A stretch of DNA of 64,000 nucleotides from Marsupella aquatica (taxonomy: Eukaryota > Marchantiophyta): positions 13,764,001 to 13,828,000 of the forward strand of contig OZ316898.1 of assembly GCA_973895155.1 (NCBI GenBank). The letters are read 5' to 3'. Below, piece after piece: positions 1 to 11,151 of this stretch. Both the position numbers and the translations under genes were made by a program. The notes beneath the pieces were generated by a model. The model worked only from the letters and a program-made list of their open reading frames with translations, had not been told where the DNA came from and searched no databases. Every line of letters starts with the position of its first letter. Positions within the stretch are counted from its first letter, which is position 1.

Positions 1-105
1 AACCCAGCAGTAGAAAAGCAAAACAACTCACCAAGAAGCCCACCTGCCTAGTGGAAATAGCCATGTTCCTGCTGAGTCTGTTCCTCTATATCTGTGAATG
101 CTCAG

Positions 106-981
106 ACCCTGCTTAACCCCCATCTGTTGAAAAGAGTGTCCTCTGAACAGGTCCCGTTAGAGAAGCACATCTCTGGACAATCCATCTCAGCTGGAGATTA
201 TTCAGGATATATGAGGACAACGTTTGACTCTGCTTTCCAGAAGGCAAGCAGCATGGCGAATGTGTCAAGGTGGAATTCCTCCAATAAAGGCATCAGCTTA
301 GAGAGTAGTTCATCTGGCGGTGGACAAATCTTGGGCTTGGGTATTAAATCAGAAGCGCCTACGGAAATCAACCCCAGTCTCGATGCACAAGATCTTTTGG
401 ATACTGCTCACGGCACGGCTAGTAGCCTTAGGAAGACGGTATCTGAACCTTCTACCGGGACAAGTACAAACCAAGCGGAAGTATCAATGGCAAAAGAGAA
501 GCAGGAGGTGCACGACCTGTCTACTCCAGTAATGGGGAAAACCCATTCTTTGCTAGCCTTCAGAGAAATATCTGAATATGGGAAACCAGTGCAATATGTG
601 CGAGCGGTTTTCGGATCAGCAAGACAAACTGCAGAAAATGTAAGCAAGGAAGCTACAAGATTTCTTTCTCCTGATGGGAGGAAACCTGTGTCCGCATCGG
701 ACAAGCCTGCGGAGGGTTGGGGCTGGCTTCAAGTACCTAGCAATGCATTACGAGCCTTCAACAAGCAGTCTCAACCTTCAGAAGATTTGATAGTGCTGGA
801 AGGGAGGGGTAATACAGTCATCCTCAATGAAGCTTCTAGCAGCAGATCGGAAGAAGAAATTCAGCAGCTGTTGGATAGCGAAAGGGCGAGCTATGAAGCA
901 TTTGCAGCAGAGAAAGCCGCAAAGCTTGAGGAGTGGCTACAAGACACTGAAGAGGATGATAAAACGACCGAAATAGCATAG
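106..981 (+). CDS. 3'-terminal exon of an unrecognised protein-coding gene
   Basis: An open frame runs from near the window edge to a TAG at 979-981. An in-frame stop lies at 73-75, and a pyrimidine-containing stretch ending in CAG at 103-105 looks like a splice acceptor. I therefore place the exon start at 106 in phase 0, giving about 291 residues; the rest of the gene lies left of the window. The first half is rich in Ser, Gly and Thr and looks disordered. The second half is more ordered: a segment starting LAFREISEYGKPVQYVRAVF, then EGWGWLQVPSNALRAF, then an acidic helical tail (EEEIQQLLDSERASYEAFAA) ending in an Asp/Glu cluster. It has no signal peptide or membrane segment. I do not recognise the family. 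Length, codon use and the conserved-looking tail favour a real gene over chance. Confidence 0.5.
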   Translation, partial: TLLNPHLLKRVSSEQVPLEKHISGQSISAGDYSGYMRTTFDSAFQKASSMANVSRWNSSNKGISLESSSSGGGQILGLGIKSEAPTEINPSLDAQDLLDTAHGTASSLRKTVSEPSTGTSTNQAEVSMAKEKQEVHDLSTPVMGKTHSLLAFREISEYGKPVQYVRAVFGSARQTAENVSKEATRFLSPDGRKPVSASDKPAEGWGWLQVPSNALRAFNKQSQPSEDLIVLEGRGNTVILNEASSSRSEEEIQQLLDSERASYEAFAAEKAAKLEEWLQDTEEDDKTTEIA

Positions 982-2929
982 TCATTTCTTGGCAACTAGT
1001 AAGTAAAAGTCTTAATCATGGCATTAATAGGAGGTGCTAGTCCAAACCCCGCAGATAAGCTCAGCATGATTAGAAGATGATGCTATCTAACTGATTTGTC
1101 TATTCCTGATTTCAAGTCTCGAACATCCCTGATTAAAAAATGTGTTCTCGATCATTCACTGCCCATCTAACCGAGGAGGGTTTTCATTCTCGAAGAAAAC
1201 ATTGTCTTTAGAACTGCGTCTTTGCGCAAACCCTCGAGATCTATGCGGCTAATCTTCCTGAAGAGACTGAGAGAACCAAAAGTGTTCAGTTAAGTCACTA
1301 CATGTGTGATTCAGTTCGTATCGATCATACTAAGATGGGTTTCCTACAGTACCTTACGACATGGAATACGCTACGGGCTTTTTGCTGTACTTCTTTTACC
1401 AATTGTTGGGTGTAGAATGTACCTGCTAACTGAGTCCACTACCCCGATTTCTAACGTGTTTTTGGTAACCTTTATGCAGGTCGAGCTTCTTGTAAACTAG
1501 GCAATTTGCACTGGTCGTGCTCTAAATATGAGGCAGGTGTCCAAAAGGTATGTGAGACCATGTTATTTTGGGATATTTTCTGGATTGTTGACTTAGTCAT
1601 TACAGCCGTGAATATAGCAAGGACACAATGGGCTTAGTTAGAGTCCTGCAGTAGCTAATTAAAAAAGTATGCAGTATAGGCCCACATCAAGAGGAGGTCC
1701 CTGGAATTCAACCTTTGACTAGATTTTTCTTCTTACTCAATGTTGATGGCTTTTGCCGAAGGATCGCCCTAATATAGTTTGTGGTGCAAAAATACTGCTC
1801 CAGGGTCAGCACCACACAGATAGTCAGCCAATCCAGGAGGTGCAAAATTGATTTGCAGTGTAAGAATTTTCTGTCAGATTGGCTGAACACAAATACTGCA
1901 AATCTTTCCTAGCCACTAATGCCTCTGGAAGGTCACTGCTACAAAAAGCACGCAAGACGGAAGGCAAAGCAAGTCGACGTGAATCATGCCATGAAACCAG
2001 CTCTGGACAGTTTGCTTTCGGATGATATTCTTGTTTTGAGCCTGCTAGACGCGGCTCTGGTTTGTCTATCCATTCGGTAGCAAGTGGATTGCAAACAACA
2101 AAATCAGCATATTCAGTAGATAGATACGCCAACCGTCCACCTGGTGGCACAGAATTTTGGAACTAGGGCCCCACAAAGTTGACAGGACAATCGTGACGCT
2201 GATTTCCACACACCTGACTGAAAGTAAGCTGTAAACTGGCCCATCCTCAAGTAGAGAATTTTTTCTCCACTGTCTAAGGATGTTGTCGAAACCTTGTCAA
2301 GATCAATCAGGACCGAGGAGACTTTTTCGAACAGAGCTTAGCTTGGTTTTGTGCATATTGTAAAAAATTATGAAGGTTTCGAATTCTGATGTAAGGTTTT
2401 CCTCCAGAGAACAGTGCTAAAAGAGTATCTGGCCAATTTTGAACCTAACCTGATACGGCTGTATGCCAGTGATGTTCTTAAGACATGGAGAGATCAGACA
2501 GTTCTATGGATGAGTGATTTATTTCGCAAGACTTTTCGAATTTTGACTGAATGTTCCGCGGTGTGCACTCTGTGCGGACTTGATACAGGTGTAAACTTCT
2601 TAGTATGCACATGTATATCACGATCTTTTAATTGCACCCTCTTAACTTGTCTTGCTGTTAGCGTTCTTTTGAAGAGTAACGTGTTTACCCAAACGGATCT
2701 TCACATTTGGAATCTTGAGTCACTTTTCCTTAGAAAACGTTCTTATCTAATCTGTTTTCTGGGAAATTGAGCTTTCCATGTCCTTCTCTGAATCACATAG
2801 AAACGTGTTGCAAGCATCCTTTTATGGAGTTGGGCCTTTCCTAAGACAAATGCGGAGGGAACAAGCTTTGCATTCCAAAGGTCTACACGCCTTGCAATGC
2901 TAATCTAGGCCAACTCAACAACTCAGTGC
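982..2929. other. Intergenic / 3' flanking DNA
   Basis: This holds the presumed 3' UTR of the preceding gene and then low-information sequence. Apart from a possible F-box remnant on the minus strand (1824-2150), I see no supported gene. The 118-residue plus ORF at 2414-2770 is Cys/Leu-rich, matches nothing I know and has no convincing splice context. Confidence 0.5.
1824..2150 (-). pseudogene. Possible remnant of an F-box/kelch-type protein
   Basis: The minus-strand reading frame contains PGGRLAYLSTEYADFVVCNP followed by LATEW. This resembles the 'GG-L-(C/Y)LSSEY--F-VCNPLT--W' turn seen in plant F-box proteins with kelch-like C-terminal domains. Upstream on the minus strand the frame is closed by a stop just before this block, and no F-box is visible. 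If the resemblance is real, this is a broken fragment. It rests on one short motif, so confidence is low. Confidence 0.25.
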
Positions 2930-3345
2930 AAGCTCTATACTCACGACTGTAACTGCATAGTATAGTACTGATGTCCAAAGTATACTAAGCGTCACTCTTT
3001 GATTCAAGTTCTATGTATGGATTGAAACTTCTAGACCATGATTCTGACTGAAGAGTATTGTAACGATGTCCAAGGTACGCTATTAAGTTTGATTCAGATC
3101 TATGTATGGAGTGAAGCTTCTAGACCATGACTCCTACTATACCTGAATAGGTTTGTACCGATGTCAAATGTATGATATTAAGTTACTTTGATTTGATTCA
3201 AGTTCTATGTATGGAGTGAAGCTTCTAGACTATGACTATACCTGACTAGTATTGTACTAATGTCCAAAGTATACTATTAAGTGCCGTGCATTCTTTGTTT
3301 CAAGTTCAATACATGGAGTGAAACCTCTAGACCATGACTCTGATG
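2930..3345. repeat. Degenerate ~100-bp tandem array, four units
   Basis: The core 'ttctagaccatgact' with preceding 'tctatgtatggagtgaa' recurs with CTAGAC at about 3031, 3120, 3225 and 3327, giving spacings of 89, 105 and 102 bp. Each unit also carries 'gta(c/a)t-a-tgtccaa-gta' and 'tattaagt'. Units differ by substitutions and small indels, so the array is old. A single related core is at 44010-44025. Confidence 0.75.
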
Positions 3346-4606
3346 TAGGAAACATTAAGGTGGGTATGACATGGAGTGTGATTTCTTTGCTATGCTAGAA
3401 TGCCAAATCTGATGATAGGTTCACCATATAAGCTCCATTAATGTTGCTATGTTTTGAAAAGGTGCATTCTTTTTTTGTATTTGAGAAGGGCTACTACGTC
3501 CAAGTGGAGATAACATTAACAATGTTCGGAATTGTGGGACGTTGAGAGTTACTTGTTTCAAAGTTGTTCAAAGTGCCTCAAAAGCCCAAAAGGAGTCAAG
3601 GGGCATACTTATCTTGGGGTGCCAACTGTGGGGTGTATTCAACATTTCCTGACTTAAATTCGAGCTTAAATTAAACATAGATGACAAATTTGCTGTAGGT
3701 GGACTTACACCGATCAACTAAAGCCATATAGGAGAAGCTCCTTGATAAGCATGAAAGGTTTTCAAAATTTTGTTTTGGGAAGAAGTTTTAAAACTCTCTT
3801 TGTACCATACTTTGTTTCCAGAGTATTTTGTCTTCAAGATCACTCCCTGAATAAAAATGTTATGGGAAATTGACTTTGTCTTTGGGCATTGAACCCACTG
3901 AGATACCACTTTGCAATTGCCCAGTTTTTGGGTTTAGTAGTAACAAAGAGGCCAAATCAAAGAACTAGGGAAATCCAAAATATAAACTGAAGAAGTACTC
4001 AAGGGGATGTGCATCTTTGTTGTCTCAAGGATCTGAGTGTACCTTTGTATATACATTTTCCCTACCTTTGTATCATAGATTTGTACTTTTCCTGGTGAAG
4101 TGAGGGACTATTGTACTTTATATGATAGACTTTTATTTTTTGTTGTCAGAATGATTGCATGTGCTGGACTTTGCTTTTGTATCATATAGCTCTCAATCTT
4201 AAGAAATACTTGCAATAGCCAAAAAGAAATTAGATCATCTACATACACATATTGTTACAAGACAAAAAAAATGAAATGTGTTCCAGGATGAGCATGCTAG
4301 ATTATATCCAAGTTTTGTATTCTTACTGGAGGTTTAGTTTTTCCAAACCCCAACATTTTAACAAGTTTAAACATTTCCCATGCCTTGTTGGCGCCATGAC
4401 ATTGCCAATAGACCTCTTCGTGGTCAAGAATTTGCCAAAATGTTTTTCCAACCCTTTCTGGTGAATGATACAAAGGAAAAAGACAAGAAAGTTTCAAAAC
4501 GTTGTCAGAAACCCACCATTGGCCGAATGCAAGTCACCAAATTTAGTTAAATCTGCCTGCTATAAATAAACGTAAAAACAACTCATTAAGAAAGTTGCAT
4601 CCAGAT
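3346..4606. other. Gene-free, AT-rich intergenic DNA
   Basis: Both strands hold only short ORFs without recognisable domains. The sequence is AT-rich with T-runs (for example 3470-3480 and 4130-4142). I see no RNA gene or clear repeat. Confidence 0.5.
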
Positions 4607-5176
4607 CTACTTAGATCCGACTGATGTAAACAAGATCTGAGAGCTGAAATATCCTGGACAGAGTGGAGTGGATCCCATCATTGAAGGGGCGCCACATTGA
4701 CTCCCTTGAAATAAAATAAGCAAAATTGGTGGTTGCCAGTCTCCCCTGGTGAAGATGCCCTGGTTAATTAATGTTTTGTATGCATAGTAGCCTTTCTGAG
4801 GGCTGTCTTGGATGTACAAAGTCCTCAAAACATAGGTCTTTAAGTGAACTGATGACAACATATGAATGAGTGGTACTTTCATGCCACCTTTAAGTGGACT
4901 GATACTTTCATGCAGCAATTCCTCCCAGGCAGTCTTGATAGCAATCATTGAGAGTTTCCAAGGGCAAGGGCTGGAAACTTTATAGCCCTTAATGTCCGAA
5001 CCTTTGATTTGAGAAGGAGAAAAAGTGACATGTAAAATCTGCTTTCTAAGCGGGCAAGGGCTGGAAACTTTACAGCCCTTAATGCCCCAACCTTTGATTT
5101 GAGAAGGAGAAAAAGTGACATGTAAAATCTGCTTTCTAAGCGGCATATTCTGGAATGTTGAGGGCCGGAAACTCAA
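4607..5176 (-). CDS. Hypothetical ORF with a duplicated 30-residue segment
   Basis: A 189-residue minus-strand frame is open across 570 bp of otherwise stop-rich DNA. Near its N terminus a 30-residue block (LRKQILHVTFSPSQIKG and following) occurs twice in tandem, from a 90-bp DNA duplication that keeps the frame. The rest has no signal peptide, membrane segment or motif that I can name. Neighbouring DNA is repeat-like, and there is no convincing splice or promoter context. It may be a remnant of a mobile element or a chance ORF lengthened by the duplication. Confidence 0.22.
   Translation of the reverse strand: MSFRPSTFQNMPLRKQILHVTFSPSQIKGWGIKGCKVSSPCPLRKQILHVTFSPSQIKGSDIKGYKVSSPCPWKLSMIAIKTAWEELLHESISPLKGGMKVPLIHMLSSVHLKTYVLRTLYIQDSPQKGYYAYKTLINQGIFTRGDWQPPILLILFQGSQCGAPSMMGSTPLCPGYFSSQILFTSVGSK
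4964..5143. repeat. 90-bp tandem duplication (two copies)
   Basis: Copies at 4964-5053 and 5054-5143 begin 'gcaagggctggaaacttta' and end 'gctttctaagcgg'. They differ at only a few positions. A short third match, 'aaatctgctttc', sits at about 5356. The length is a multiple of three, so the minus-strand ORF is preserved. Confidence 0.92.
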
Positions 5177-5479
5177 GGACGTTCACACGCAAGACAACCC
5201 TAATCCCATCCTTTTACTTTCAGAGTTCCAAGGAAAGTCTAAAATAGTCCATCCTGGTTGTAGTGGTCCATACCAGTTGCTTGTCCAACATTAAAAGGTA
5301 TACCACACGTGGGCTTCTTTTTCTTCCAGAAACGGGAAAAAACGTTAATTAAAAAAATCTGCTTTCCAGGGCCAAGCAAAAGAGGGATCTCGGGATGCTC
5401 ATGTTTTTTTTAGGTTTTCCCCCTCCATTAATTTGACGTTGGCCTCTGTGCCTTCCATGAATAATCAAAAACAAAACAA

Positions 5480-7642
5480 AAATTGGGTCCCTACCAACCC
5501 CACAAGTCCACAACGGCGTGTGTTATAGTACCGGTCTTATGCGCCTCCTCAAATTACGCTGCTGCCCCCAGAAGCTACCAGTCCAAGTCTCCCCCGTCGT
5601 CCCGTGACTGCGCGCCGTCGAACGGTCCTCAGAGGCGTCATCAATTCCTCATCGAACGAAAGACCGGAGACGTCATGAATTCCTCATCGAACGAACGATC
5701 ATTCTTCTTCACCCCGCTTGACAACGAGAGACGGACGAATTACGGAAGAATCGGACAGTGATGAGAAAGGAGGTTGTCCTCCTGCTGCCCTTCAGAGACA
5801 ACGACGAGCTCTGTTGTCTTTCGCAATCAACTGACGAGCTCCTCCTCGGCTCTGATCCAATGCGGACGGTCCTGCGAATCGGCGTGAATTTTATTGTATG
5901 AATAGAGTTCTTGTTCGAGGTGAGCTTCTTTCTGACCAGCTCTTCTTTGTGTGGACCCGTTTGCTCGAATTTGTGCCCCGATTTGTGCCGCGTTCCAATC
6001 TCTGTACAGTTTTGTACAGCATTAGGTCTAGTCAGCTGCCGGTCAATCGAGCGAAGGACAGAGACTTAATAATAAGAATAATTGTCTCCGTCGGGCTGAC
6101 TTAGACTACGGTACCCGATTGTTAGTTATCGTATTGTCTTGTCTCCGATTGAATCGATTCCTTCGTTGCGCAATTTGTGTCGTACCATATTGGTCCGCAG
6201 AAGTTTGATTCATGCTCGTGCAGAAGGGTCAGATGGAGGAGTTATCGTTATTATCATGAAAGAATGATGTTGATAACAAAGAGCAATCGAGCATTACTGT
6301 ACTCCTGGAGTAGAATTACATCAGACGTGAGTTCGATTAATTAATTAAGGAAGTGAGGGAGACGCGAGTCTGATTGGTAGACACCGGTCTGCGGACGACA
6401 AAAGGTGTGTGCGGCGGTGAGGTTCAAATGTCATGGGGCCCGCCGTGGATGTGACTGGCTGTGTTACATTCTTCCCGGGAGCGACACCACGACAGATATC
6501 GCAGCAGCTGCAGGACGAGGGCGCACACGTCAGGGAAGGGGGATCTGGTGTTTCGGTTGCATACTGCCCCATATGTGTGTGTGTGTTTGTAGCAGCAGTC
6601 TCCTCAGTGGTAGCAATCCGCCAGCCAGTGTGATGAGAAGATGTCTCGTTAGTGGCCGCATCAGCAGCAGGACTCTTTGCTTGCTTTCCCTTCTCGTTTC
6701 GGTGGTTTGCCCTGCTGAGCTACGGCTTCCCTTGTCGCCGCAGTAGGGCATTGTTTATACTGCGGACTCTCTCGTGCATCGATTCTTACACACGGAAGGG
6801 TGAAAGCAGCTGTCTAATCTTTTTATCCAAAACGCAGCAGCAAACAGGTGAGATTGGTACAGGTTGGACGCGCTTCCCGGTGTGGCTTGGTACGATGGTG
6901 GTGCAAGTGATGATAGTCTTACGTTCATCACTCGAGCGGGACGGGCGTCGCAGGTTTTGTCAATTCGGTGTCTTATGAATGAATGTGCGAAGGTCTGCGC
7001 GGATCAGCTTCGAAGATCCCCTGGACCAGCCTGATCAATCAGTCGCAAGGTCGTTCTTGCATGCCGATGAGAAGTGCAGGGGGGCTTGGCATGCCCCATC
7101 CCTGTCCTCGAGGCTCGTCCTTACCATCTTTGTGGTCGTTCCTCGATCCCTGCGTTCACTTCAGACTGGATCCGGTAGTATTCTCCGTGCAAGCAGCGAA
7201 TCCACAACACGTCTGCGTCCTTCAAGGCACCCTTGGTTTTGGATTCTCCGAAGCTTGCCTGAACGCACATTTAGGGCTGCTTCATCGCGTTAAAGAAATT
7301 GGCTGCATGCGGTTGATGAATGCTTCTCGAAGGGGCTGTCTTGGCGCTGTAAGTGATCGAGTGCTCTTCTGGATCTATCTCGAATTAGCCGTAATAAAGT
7401 TGGTAATGTTCAATGCATAGCTGCTTCATTTATTACTGGCAGTAAAGAGAACAAACAAAGTAATGCAAGATTTGTGGACTTAATGGGAATCTAGTACTAG
7501 AGAGGAGGGGGTGGTTGGGAAATGGGAGTTAGTTTATTACGGTGGCTTCAAATTTCGTTTTTCAAGTTGAGGAACTTCCGAATGCAATCATTCAGTATGT
7601 CCAGACATTAATATTCAGAAGTGGACTGCAGTGATTGCAAAC
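5480..7642 (+). promoter_or_regulatory. Probable promoter and long 5' leader of the MRS2 gene
   Basis: GC content rises sharply at about 5480 and stays high to about 7400, just upstream of the MRS2 start codon. Only unrelated short ORFs occur here. A plausible leader intron runs from a donor GTGAGA at 6848 (after CAG) to an acceptor CTGCAG ending at 7630, 12 bp before the ATG. A GACGTCAT/ATTCCTCATCGAACGAA motif is repeated 35 bp apart (5636 and 5671), and a short GT tract is near 6574. Several ATG triplets would be upstream ORFs if transcribed. The start of transcription cannot be fixed from sequence; an independent non-coding transcript is an alternative. Confidence 0.4.
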
Positions 7643-10600
7643 ATGCCGACTAAGGGCTCAATGCCGTTAGCTCTGCTCCCGGATGCGGACCTTGCAAAGA
7701 AGAAGCAAGCCACCCGGAGTTGGTTGCTCCTGGATGAGAATGGGGATTCTATGATGCTGGAAGTGGACAAGTATGCTGTGATGCACAGGGTTGGAATCCA
7801 TGCGCGTGATCTTCGCATACTTGATCCTATGCTATCGTACCCATCGACAATATTGGGACGTGAGCGTGCAATCGTTCTGAATCTTGAGGTAGCTTGTCTT
7901 GTCTGACCAATCGCTTTCGGAAGCTATTCTTAGCTAGAACCAGTTTTCAAGTGGCCCTCGTTTTGTGGATCCATTGGGGATTTGCTCAAGTTGTTCTGCT
8001 ATGATGTCCTCCACTTCCGCGTTTTCTATTAACCGATAGTTGATCCATCGTTGCGTTCTTCAGTTTTGAAAAGTAGTTCTCGATCTCAGCTTTGAGAATA
8101 TGGAGATGAGTTCGTTCTGCATCAGGAGCAATCGATTGTCATGCATTCATGTTTTGATACACTGTCAAGTTTTGGATTATATTTCAGCAGCTTCGTGGCT
8201 GTTAGGATGGGACTACTCTAGACCAAATCTTAAGTTCACTTCACTTTCTTCCGCATACTTTCAACACTACATTTTAATTAGTCTAGATTATACGCGTAGG
8301 AGCTCCCGCTTTCTGTCTATGATATCTGATCTTTCATTGACCTTACCCCGCCTCGTGCATCGGTGTCCCTTTTCATATATTTTGGATGGTGCCGTCATAG
8401 GGTGGTTAGTCACGAGCACTGCTAACATAGTTGTTCGGTAATGTTTTACAGCATATCAAAGCCATCATAACTGCAGAAGAGGTACAGTCTCCTTGTCCCA
8501 TGAATTCCGTGGAAGTTGTCTTGGTGTCACATATTACACAAATCGCAGAGATTTAGCCATGAGCATTCGACGGTGCTTGTGCAGGTTTTGCTACGAAATC
8601 CCACTGACGAGTTTGTCATCCCAATCGTCGAAGAGTTGTGTCGCCGTCTCCCTCCAAATAATGGAAGAAAACACAAGAATGCATCTGCACTTGCTGATTC
8701 TGATAATGGGACGGAAAAAATGGCTACATCATCATGGGATCCGAAAAATGAGAATCAAGACGGAGGCCAAGAGGGTGAGTATGCTAATGGTTACGCATAG
8801 CTGTCCAAAAGTCCAAATGTCTTGGTCATCTTGAGTTGGTCATCGGGTCTGTCTTGGTCATCGGGTCCAAATGTTGGCATCGGGTATAATTTATATCGTG
8901 GCCTAGGAAACTGACAATTTCTCATTCTCTGGCTGGTGAATAGTCCCACCGTTTGAATTCCGGGCATTGGAGGTTGCTCTGGAAGCCATTTGCAGTTTTT
9001 TAGATGCACGAACAACGGAGCTAGAGAGTTCTGCATACCCGGCGCTTGATGAACTTACAAAAAAGGTGAAACCTAATGTTTACTCGTTTTCTTTACATTC
9101 CTTTGAGAATGTCCAGCCGCTGTCAAAATACAATTTGGAGTGGACTTCTGGGGAGTGTCGGTTACATGATTGATACAAGATAGCATTCTAAGAAATCTTT
9201 GGTTTCCTTTTGAGTTCACCTTAGGGTTGACATGAGTTTTTATTTACTTTTCGTTTCCCACAGATCACAAGTCACAATCTTGACCGAGTCAGGAAGTTGA
9301 AGAGTCGAATGACCAGACTAACAGCTCGTGTGCAAAAGGTGTGTGTTTCCTGGATGCGAGTCCTTTCGTGCTCTTGATTTTTAGTTCCACTAAACTTTGC
9401 ACGAAATTCCCGCATTGGCTGCAAAGCTGCACTACAGTTTTAGGTGCTCTGTAGGAGGAGCACTCAAGTTTTTAGGGATGTAAGTCCCTAGTGGGAATGA
9501 TGGCAGGTAAGGGATGAGCTTGAGCAGCTGCTGGATGATGATGACGATATGGCCGACATGTTCTTAACACGAAAAATGGCTGGTGCAAATTCCCCTAATG
9601 CGGCATCACTACCAGCAAACTGGATACCCGCATCACCAACTATTGGTTCCCGCATCTCTCGAGCAAGCAGGGCAAGCAATGTGTCCTCTTACATGAACGG
9701 ATCATCAGATGATGTAGAAGAGCTGGAAATGCTTCTTGAGGTATTACTTTACAACCTACCCAGGATTACAGCCAGGCTGTGAATGGCGCAGCTTAAGATG
9801 TCAGGTTTCGTTTTACTGTCATGTGCAATTCAAACTGAATGCTGGCAATTACCTTCAGCTACTCTGGCATTTTGAGTTTATTATCAAGTGTAGCATGACT
9901 TAGGGGCCAATCACTGAAACTTGGAAACTTGCAACAGTCTGATAAATGTAACCCTCAATGCTGGACTGGTTTACATCATTGCAGGCTTACTTTATGCAGA
10001 TCGATGGCACGCTGAACAAAGTGACTACAGTTAAGTCCGTTCTTTGGCTGGCTTGCCGTGAGTTATTTTGTCCTCTCTGTCTGGACCTGTCGACTGTCTT
10101 TCATTCGTTTGTCCTATGGCAGAATTTGTGTGTTTTGTTTGAACATTTAGAAACCTGACTCTGTTCAACTTACATCTGATGCAGCTGCGGGAGTATATTG
10201 ATGATACAGAGGACTACATTAACATTCAGGTTTGTGGAGTGTTGTCACTGCGCCGACACTCGATGCCAGTAAAGTGCAAGAACCGGATAAGATTTCTATG
10301 AAGAGATAACGTCCATTGGGAGGCTAGTTTCGTTTGTGAGCACGCGAGTATTAGTCAAAAAGCGATCTAGAAAAATGAGCCTCCGTACTTTCAATTTGAA
10401 TTGGAAGCGGAAAGCGCAAGGCTTCTTTTCATGGTGAGAAGTCCAAAATCGTTTTTACAGCATAAGAAAGGCTAAGGTATACGGTTGATAATCACGTTTT
10501 CGCTGAATTACTTGTATTTCTTTCGACTTTTGTGCTTGCAGCTTGATAATCACCGGAATCGTCTCATTCAGGTATATACAACCTTTTTCTTTTAAGTGGG

Positions 10601-11151
10601 TTTTGGATTCCTTGTTCCTACGTGTTCCAAGACTGTCTTATTCCTTGTGATACTTGTCCACTTTTCATCTGGCAGGGGTACCAGCACACATTAATGTTGT
10701 GCACGTGAAAGACCTTTCGATCTGATCTGGACACAAATGTCCTTATTGTTTGTCTGCAGTTGGAGCTTATGTTGAGCTCAGCTACAGTAATGTTGGCGCT
10801 TTTTTCACTTGTAGCTGGAATATTTGGGATGAATTTACCTTACAAATGGAACACTGGACATGACTACGTTTTCAAATGGGTAGGTTGATCCTCTCTTGTA
10901 TCTCTCTGCCCTCAAGAAAGGGGCTGTTGTTTTCACTATGCTCAATCTATCGCAACTTACGGTGATGTTCAGACATGACCTGATCATATGTTGATTTCAG
11001 ATTGTCATAACACGCATTTTATCCTTGAAATGATCTTTCTGAGTGGTTGATGTTGTGTGAGCAGGTAGTTCTTTGTGGTGGGGTTGGCAGTGGTTTGGTC
11101 TTCGTGCTGGTGCTTACATACGCACGTTATAAAAGGCTAATTTGGTCTTGA
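7643..11151 (+). CDS. MRS2: MRS2/CorA-type magnesium transporter
   Basis: Eleven coding exons: 7643-7888, 8452-8481, 8585-8774, 8944-9065, 9264-9338, 9507-9740, 9985-10029, 10185-10229, 10542-10571, 10760-10879 and 11065-11151. All have GT/AG borders and phases that close to 407 residues, the usual length for plant MRS2 proteins. The family forms membrane-embedded pentameric Mg2+ channels. Visible family signatures are [70 protein letters not shown], the acidic [13 protein letters not shown], and the DDTEDYINI coiled-coil region. Membrane segment 1 (about residues 345-362) ends in the diagnostic GMN triplet at 362-364, and segment 2 spans about 381-399. The N terminus lacks an obvious organelle transit peptide, so a plasma, ER or vacuolar membrane is likelier than the chloroplast. 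The ATG at 7643 follows a probable leader acceptor at 7630. Confidence 0.95.
8811..8885. repeat. Short tandem repeat in MRS2 intron 3
   Basis: The phrases 'gtccaaatg' and 'ttggtcatcgggtc' recur two to three times in 75 bp between the exons ending at 8774 and starting at 8944. It is intronic and has no evident function. Confidence 0.7.

Noticed and set aside
2930-3345. Possible CRISPR-like array because of regular ~100-bp spacing
   Set aside because: The whole unit is repeated and degenerate rather than short identical repeats separated by unique spacers, and this is a plant nuclear sequence.
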